The position numbers and the translations under genes were made by a program. The notes beneath the pieces were generated by a model. That model saw only the letters and a program-made list of their open reading frames with translations, searched no databases and had not been told where the DNA came from. Below, one piece after another: positions 7,555-10,482 of a DNA stretch of 10,482 nucleotides. This stretch comes from Actinomycetota bacterium (GTDB lineage Bacteria; Actinomycetota; Actinomycetes; S36-B12): NCBI GenBank assembly GCA_027729865.1, contig JAQCBM010000043.1, positions 1-10,482 on the forward strand, written 5' to 3'. The first letter of the stretch is position 1. Each line of letters begins with the position of its first letter.

Positions 7555-8085
7555 GTGAAGCCATGCAACTACGGGAAGCGAGCTCTCGCCTACATCATCG
7601 ACGTGCTATTCCTCGTCATCCCGGGGATCGCACTCGCGTTGATCGGAACCCCGTTGCTCTTCGCGGACAGCTCACGCGGTGCCGGGTTCGCCTTCTTGTT
7701 CATCGCAGCGATCTGGTGGATGCTCGCCGACTTCGCGAACCACGTCATCAAGCAAGGTGTCTCAGGTCAGACAATTGGCAAGCGGTCGCTGAAGATCAAA
7801 CTGATCCGCGTCGACACCGGTAAGCCGCTCGGCGTGGGACTCGCCTTTGTCCGCTGGCTCATCATTGTGGTGTTCAGCTTCATGACGGGAGGCTTGTACA
7901 TACTCGTCGACCTGATCGCACCAGCGTTCACGGAGAAGAACCAGCGGATCACGGACAAGATGCTGTCATCGGTCGTAGTGGACACAGTCGACTACGACCG
8001 GCCCACCCAACCTGTCTTCCAGACAACCACACCGCCTCCCCCGCCACCGCTGCAGCCCCCAAGCGTCAATGACCCGTTTAGCTGA
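7555..8085 (+). CDS. RDD-family membrane protein with proline-rich DPF tail
   Basis: The 176 aa protein fits the RDD family. R9 and D16 flank the first membrane helix (GKRALAYIIDVLFL), the cytoplasmic loop holds GQTIGKRSLKIKLI at 71-84, R100 follows in the block before the third hydrophobic stretch, and D119 (YILVDL) and D134 (QRITDK) complete the conserved acidic positions. Hydrophobic segments lie at about 11-35, 43-65 and 96-125; the last may be two helices, which would put the C-terminus in the cytoplasm. A tail of about 30 residues follows, with a run of six prolines (160-165), ending VNDPFS. RDD proteins are poorly understood; some affect ion or osmotic tolerance and many are fused to or encoded beside other genes. 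The stop is 5 bases before the Mrr-like gene, so the two form an operon. The final DPF echoes the tail of the divergently encoded VWA protein. Confidence 0.88.
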   Translation: MKPCNYGKRALAYIIDVLFLVIPGIALALIGTPLLFADSSRGAGFAFLFIAAIWWMLADFANHVIKQGVSGQTIGKRSLKIKLIRVDTGKPLGVGLAFVRWLIIVVFSFMTGGLYILVDLIAPAFTEKNQRITDKMLSSVVVDTVDYDRPTQPVFQTTTPPPPPPLQPPSVNDPFS

Positions 8086-8090
8086 GCTCG

Positions 8091-8603
8091 ATGAATCTGC
8101 GACGCGCCCTCAGGCTCGCCCGCAAGTTCGCAACCACTGCTGACAAAGCGCTCAAAACTCTTGACGCTCCCGCGCCTACGCGAGCCTCGACACTACGCGG
8201 GGTACCTCCAAAGGTGCGAGGGGATGCGACGTGGCAGGACTATGAGGAGGCCGCCGCCGCGTACCTTCGGCAACTCGGTTATCAGAACGTGATTGGTAAC
8301 CAGGCGGGTAGTGACGGTGGCCTTGACGTACGAGTCCCAGGTCTCCTCGTCGGACAGGTGAAATTTGAGCAGAGCAAAACCGGGCGGCCGGTCGTGATGC
8401 AGATCTTCGGCGTCGCAGCGCAGCAACGCGTTCAAGCGCTGTGCTTCTCGCACGCGGGATACACGAAGCAAGCGATTACCTGGGCGAACGAGGCCCCCGT
8501 CGCGCTGTTCGTCCTCCGCTACGAACGCAGTAAAAAACGGTGGGAGATTCGCCCGGCCAACGGGCGAGCCAAAGGCTTGCAGCGCGGACCTGGCGTGCAG
8601 TAG
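8091..8603 (+). CDS. Mrr-like restriction-endonuclease-fold protein
   Basis: This 170 aa protein holds a compact Mrr-type nuclease core of the PD-(D/E)xK superfamily. WQDYEEAAAAYLRQLGY at 48-64 is the first helix with a conserved acidic residue (E52 or E53). GSDGGLDVRV at 73-82 supplies the catalytic aspartate D79. GQVKF at 88-92 gives the Q-x-K variant (Q89, K91) typical of Mrr and related enzymes. VMQIFGVAAQQRVQALCFSH and YTKQAITWAN match the following helix-strand-helix block. Full-length Mrr is about 300 aa with an N-terminal winged-helix DNA-binding domain. Here only about 45 basic, mostly helical residues precede the core, so that domain is absent. By family knowledge it cuts DNA, in some members modified DNA. 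The ATG at 8091 has only a weak ribosome site and follows the RDD stop by 5 bases, which suggests coupled translation. It may act in defence or DNA repair; this is not settled by sequence. Confidence 0.85.
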   Translation: MNLRRALRLARKFATTADKALKTLDAPAPTRASTLRGVPPKVRGDATWQDYEEAAAAYLRQLGYQNVIGNQAGSDGGLDVRVPGLLVGQVKFEQSKTGRPVVMQIFGVAAQQRVQALCFSHAGYTKQAITWANEAPVALFVLRYERSKKRWEIRPANGRAKGLQRGPGVQ

Positions 8604-8612
8604 CTAAACGTG

Positions 8613-9599
8613 TTACGCGTCAGCCAGGGCCTGTTGGAAGCGTTCGAATGCCGCCTTGAACGTCGCTACCGCAGCCCTGGATGAAAACGCCAGGTGCAGC
8701 TCGCCGACACCCTGGATGAAGAAGTCGACTTCCCAGGTGAGAATCACCGGGATCTGAAAGTTGTCGTTGTACCGGCGGTCTGGTCCGCCGTCTTTGTTCA
8801 TGAAACGCCAGACGTACCCGACGAACTCAGCTCCCGATGGCACCTGATCCACCTGCATGCGCCATTCGGTGACTTCAAGGCGGACCGTGTCGTACGAGTT
8901 CGCCGTGACATCCGTGCCTGTCCGAGAGGCCAACACGTGCGGCAGGAAGAAGTAGGTGTGCCCTAAAGCGTGAACGACGAGTGGCACGAAGTTGAGTTCC
9001 GCCCCTGCCGGATGTCCAGTCGTGATGGTCAGATCGGCATTGGCGACAAGTTTGGTTGCGCCGCCGTGACCCTTGCGGCCGGTGTGAGGATCGAGGTACA
9101 CCTCGCTCTGGTGGGACACCCCCATAGCGGATGCCCGCAGCGCCAACGCGGTGGTCACAACTTCGTTGTAGGTGTCACGAATTGAGTCAGGCGGTTCAAC
9201 GAAGACCAGGTTCTGCCCGGAAATACGCTTGTCAGCTTTGGCACGTCGCCGGCGAGCACCAAGCTTGAACCCAACGCTCACTCTCGTCGAGTTCGAAGCA
9301 CCTGAAAAGCCGTGCAGCCACTCCTGCGGTGTCCCATCACCTAACGCGAGGGAGGAAGGCGCGTCACTATCGGCCTCGACGGCGGCTGGAGCGACACGCC
9401 ATCGAAATTGGCCTGCGTGCCAATCGAGAGTGACTACTCGCGGCGTCGCTCCCGTCGGCGTGGTGCCATCGACCCGAACTTGTGAGTCCTCGAGGATGTA
9501 GCGGGCGTCATCAGTCTCGAGCACTCGCGAAAAAGTCGAACCTCGTGCTGGAACAAGCTTCGGCACCACGCCAGCGACAGAACCTGTGAGACGACTCAT
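8613..9599 (-). CDS. Conserved hypothetical protein with a GGPDRR block
   Basis: The 328 aa protein is soluble, with no signal peptide or membrane helix. Three parts are visible: an N-terminal beta-rich segment to about residue 130, a short very basic stretch (LGARRRRAKADKR), and a C-terminal half (about 185-328). The C-terminal half has a strand-rich section ELNFVPLVVHALGHTYFFLP followed by NKDGGPDRRYNDNFQIP at about 268-284 and a final helix (VATFKAAFERFQQALADA). From memory, a similar W-x(4)-N-x(2)-GGPDRR...N...P block occurs in uncharacterised bacterial proteins that begin with a similar FLP strand, but I cannot name the family. The ATG at 9599 is preceded by GGTGA, a fair ribosome site. 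The gene ends 9 bases from the convergent Mrr-like gene and lies 84 bases after the DUF4177-type gene, with which it may be co-transcribed. No function can be given. Confidence 0.82.
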   Translation of the reverse strand: MSRLTGSVAGVVPKLVPARGSTFSRVLETDDARYILEDSQVRVDGTTPTGATPRVVTLDWHAGQFRWRVAPAAVEADSDAPSSLALGDGTPQEWLHGFSGASNSTRVSVGFKLGARRRRAKADKRISGQNLVFVEPPDSIRDTYNEVVTTALALRASAMGVSHQSEVYLDPHTGRKGHGGATKLVANADLTITTGHPAGAELNFVPLVVHALGHTYFFLPHVLASRTGTDVTANSYDTVRLEVTEWRMQVDQVPSGAEFVGYVWRFMNKDGGPDRRYNDNFQIPVILTWEVDFFIQGVGELHLAFSSRAAVATFKAAFERFQQALADA

Positions 9600-9683
9600 A
9601 AGTGTTCACCGGCCGTACAGCCACTGCCAGAATGATGCGACCGGCAGCAGCGACTAACGCTTGAGTGAGGTGCGCGCATCAGG

Positions 9684-9905
9684 TCAACCAATTTCACGCT
9701 TCCACGTCGTCAGGCTGATCTTGCCCTTGTCACCACCCAGCACACCCCCGACAACGTCAAACGAATTCAGCCCAATAAGTTCCCAGCCTTCGGAGCCCTT
9801 ACGGTTGAGATCGGCGACAAGTTCCCGAAGCTTTTCCTGCTGCTTCTTTGGGTTCCACTTTTCTGTGAGTCGAAATTCCTGAATGTCATACTCAAATCTC
9901 TTCAT
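9684..9905 (-). CDS. Small DUF4177-type protein
   Basis: This 73 aa protein matches the DUF4177 pattern: an N-terminal strand MKRFEYDIQEF, a helix EKLRELVADLNRKG, the diagnostic GSEGWELIG at 37-45, and a final strand ending TTWKRE. The family is small, usually 50-80 aa, and its biochemical role is unknown. A strong ribosome site AAGGAG lies 5 bases before the ATG at 9905, which settles the start. A TTGACC hexamer on the minus strand at 9966-9961 could be a -35 element, but the matching -10 (TCGACT) is weak. The 328 aa gene follows 84 bases downstream on the same strand, so a shared transcript is possible. Confidence 0.82.
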   Translation of the reverse strand: MKRFEYDIQEFRLTEKWNPKKQQEKLRELVADLNRKGSEGWELIGLNSFDVVGGVLGGDKGKISLTTWKREIG

Positions 9906-10135
9906 CTCAACTCCTTCGTCTTAAATGTGGGCACGCAGTCGAGCAGGCAGACACCATTTGGTCAAGCGATAATCCTTCACCTCCAAGGTGTAGGCGAGCG
10001 GTGTGGCCTTTACATCCACCGAGCAAGACGGAAGGCTGAAGAGGATCGGAAGCCTTACGGCTTCGACTATCACTTCTCGAGGACTGTGAAGGCACAGTCG
10101 ATCTGTCGCGGCCTGTGACCGCATCCAGATCTCCT

Positions 10136-10164
10136 GCGACGTGGGGAAGCCGACAGCGACGTGG
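10136..10164 (+). repeat. GCGACGTGG direct repeat, 20-base period
   Basis: GCGACGTGG occurs at 10136-10144 and again at 10156-10164. Each copy is followed by GGAAGCC (10145-10151 and 10168-10174), so the second unit looks like a slightly longer copy of the first. The two GGAAGCC copies compete for the same partner, GGCTTCC at 10179-10185. Confidence 0.6.
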
Positions 10165-10167
10165 AGC

Positions 10168-10189
10168 GGAAGCCTGTCGGCTTCCTTTT
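10168..10189 (+). terminator. Rho-independent terminator-like hairpin
   Basis: GGAAGCC at 10168-10174 pairs with GGCTTCC at 10179-10185 across a TGTC loop, giving 7 perfect base pairs followed at once by TTTT. The T-run is short. The orientation is plus, so it would end a transcript arising in the intergenic region, upstream of the exonuclease start at 10237. Confidence 0.45.
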
Positions 10190-10236
10190 GTACATGTTCT
10201 AACTTGACCCTGTCGTCCACATTTCGGGAGCAAGCA

Positions 10237-10482
10237 ATGAAGAAATTCGTCGTCGTCGACTGCGAGACCACGGGCCTTGGCAAGCACGACCGACTGGTCG
10301 AGGTTGCCGCAGTCACAGTTGATCCCGACTCACTTGAGATCGTTGATGAGTACGACACGCTCATAAACCCTGAGCGCGACATGGGCCCCGTGAACATTCA
10401 CGGAGTCACCGCCTCGATGGTTGAAGCGGCTCCAAGTTTCGGCGAGATCGCCGCAGCACTCGGGGCCCGACTGGACAACGCC
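10237..10482 (+). CDS. DnaQ-like DEDD 3'-5' exonuclease (5' part, runs off right edge)
   Basis: The first 82 codons are present and the frame is open at the right edge. The N-terminus MKKFVVVDCETTGLG carries the Exo I motif D8-x-E10 of DEDD exonucleases, followed by VEVAAVTVD, a strand, and NPERDMGPVNIHGVTASMV with the usual H-G-[VI]-T at 55-58. This is the layout of the DNA polymerase III epsilon-like domain, which removes nucleotides from 3' ends using two metal ions. The Exo II and Exo III motifs lie outside the window, so DEDDh cannot be told from DEDDy, nor a free domain from a fusion. The ATG at 10237 has GGGAG at 10226-10230 with a 6-base spacer, which supports the start. A terminator-like hairpin 47 bases upstream may attenuate it or simply end a separate RNA. 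Confidence 0.85.
   Translation, partial: MKKFVVVDCETTGLGKHDRLVEVAAVTVDPDSLEIVDEYDTLINPERDMGPVNIHGVTASMVEAAPSFGEIAAALGARLDNA

Larger units (their letters stand above)
9980..10190 (+). ncRNA. Candidate structured RNA or attenuator leader
   Basis: Successive hairpins can be drawn on the plus strand. The first is GAAGCC-TTAC-GGCTTC at 10049-10064, extendable outward by GAAG/CTTC (10038-10041 and 10073-10076). The second is GACTGTG-AAGG-CACAGTC at 10082-10099. The third pairs GATCTG (10100-10105) with CAGATC (10126-10131) and encloses GCGG/CCGC (10108-10111 and 10119-10122). The fourth is a 12-base-pair stem, 10145-10156 with 10174-10185. The last has a competing 7-base-pair form followed by TTTT. 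GATAAT at 9968-9973 could be a -10, giving a transcript of about 210 bases. I matched it to no known RNA family and found no riboswitch hallmark. It could be a free small RNA or a leader of the exonuclease gene. The start is a guess. Confidence 0.35.
9906..10236. other. 331-base intergenic region with promoters and structured-RNA-like sequence
   Basis: No convincing protein-coding frame lies here; the frames that are open overlap the flanking genes or lack recognisable protein features. The left part (9906-9980) should hold the minus-strand promoter of the DUF4177-type gene. The right part (10038-10190) is dense in inverted repeats and ends in a terminator-like stem with a T-run. About 36 bases remain between that T-run and the GGGAG ribosome site of the exonuclease gene, which contain TAACTT at 10200-10205 as a possible -10. 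Confidence 0.6.

Noticed and set aside
8596..8630. Bidirectional terminator between the convergent genes
   Set aside because: Only a short imperfect palindrome (ACGTGTTACGCGT) is present, with no stable stem and no T-run on either strand.
9600..9683. Possible extra small gene between the DUF4177-type gene and the 328 aa gene
   Set aside because: The 84 bases contain no frame with a plausible ribosome site; they look like a simple spacer.
9960..10020. tRNA-like anticodon arm around CACCTCCAAGGTG
   Set aside because: No T-loop GTTCRANTC block, no acceptor stem pairing and no 3' CCA-type end nearby.
9927..10118. Plus-strand 63-codon frame starting at GTG 9927
   Set aside because: No ribosome site, no domain, and it runs through the hairpins, which suggest RNA rather than protein.
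9921..10397. Minus-strand open frame of 158 codons over the intergenic region and exonuclease 5' end
   Set aside because: It overlaps the antisense of the well-supported exonuclease start and the hairpin region, is Ser- and Arg-rich and shows no domain.

Overview
The window looks like a chromosomal stretch from a moderately GC-rich bacterium, most likely an actinomycete (Actinomycetota). The grounds are GTG starts, GGAG-type ribosome binding sites, compositional bias and protein style. This is an inference; there is no rRNA or ribosomal marker to settle it. I see no insertion sequence, CRISPR array, tRNA or rRNA.

Region 1 (1-7349, minus strand) is a tightly packed operon read right to left: a 119-121 aa small membrane protein, a 1072 aa secreted-then-anchored von Willebrand A (VWA) protein, a 1113 aa tubulin/FtsZ-superfamily protein (Tubulin_2-like), and a gene of unknown family that runs off the left edge. 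Two of the three junctions are 4-base start/stop overlaps. The pairing of a divergent tubulin-like GTPase with a membrane VWA protein matches the membrane-remodelling system predicted by Makarova and Koonin (the 'FtsZl' families), which is still poorly characterised. The VWA domain should lie outside the membrane and a proline-rich tail with three DPF motifs inside, where the tubulin-like protein is.

Region 2 (7350-7554) is an AT-rich divergent intergenic region with near-identical 13-base direct repeats, a 12-base palindrome and an extended -10-like element facing the operon.

Region 3 (7555-8603, plus strand) is a two-gene unit: an RDD-family membrane protein whose proline-rich tail also ends in DPF, and a compact Mrr-like restriction-endonuclease-fold protein. 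The shared tail is the main sequence link between this unit and the divergent operon.

Region 4 (8613-9905, minus strand) converges on Region 3. It holds a 328 aa protein of unclassified family preceded by a 73 aa DUF4177-type protein. Region 5 (9906-10482) holds a 331-base intergenic stretch with a run of hairpins ending in a terminator-like stem and T-run (candidate structured RNA or attenuator), then the first 82 codons of a DnaQ-like DEDD exonuclease cut by the right edge.
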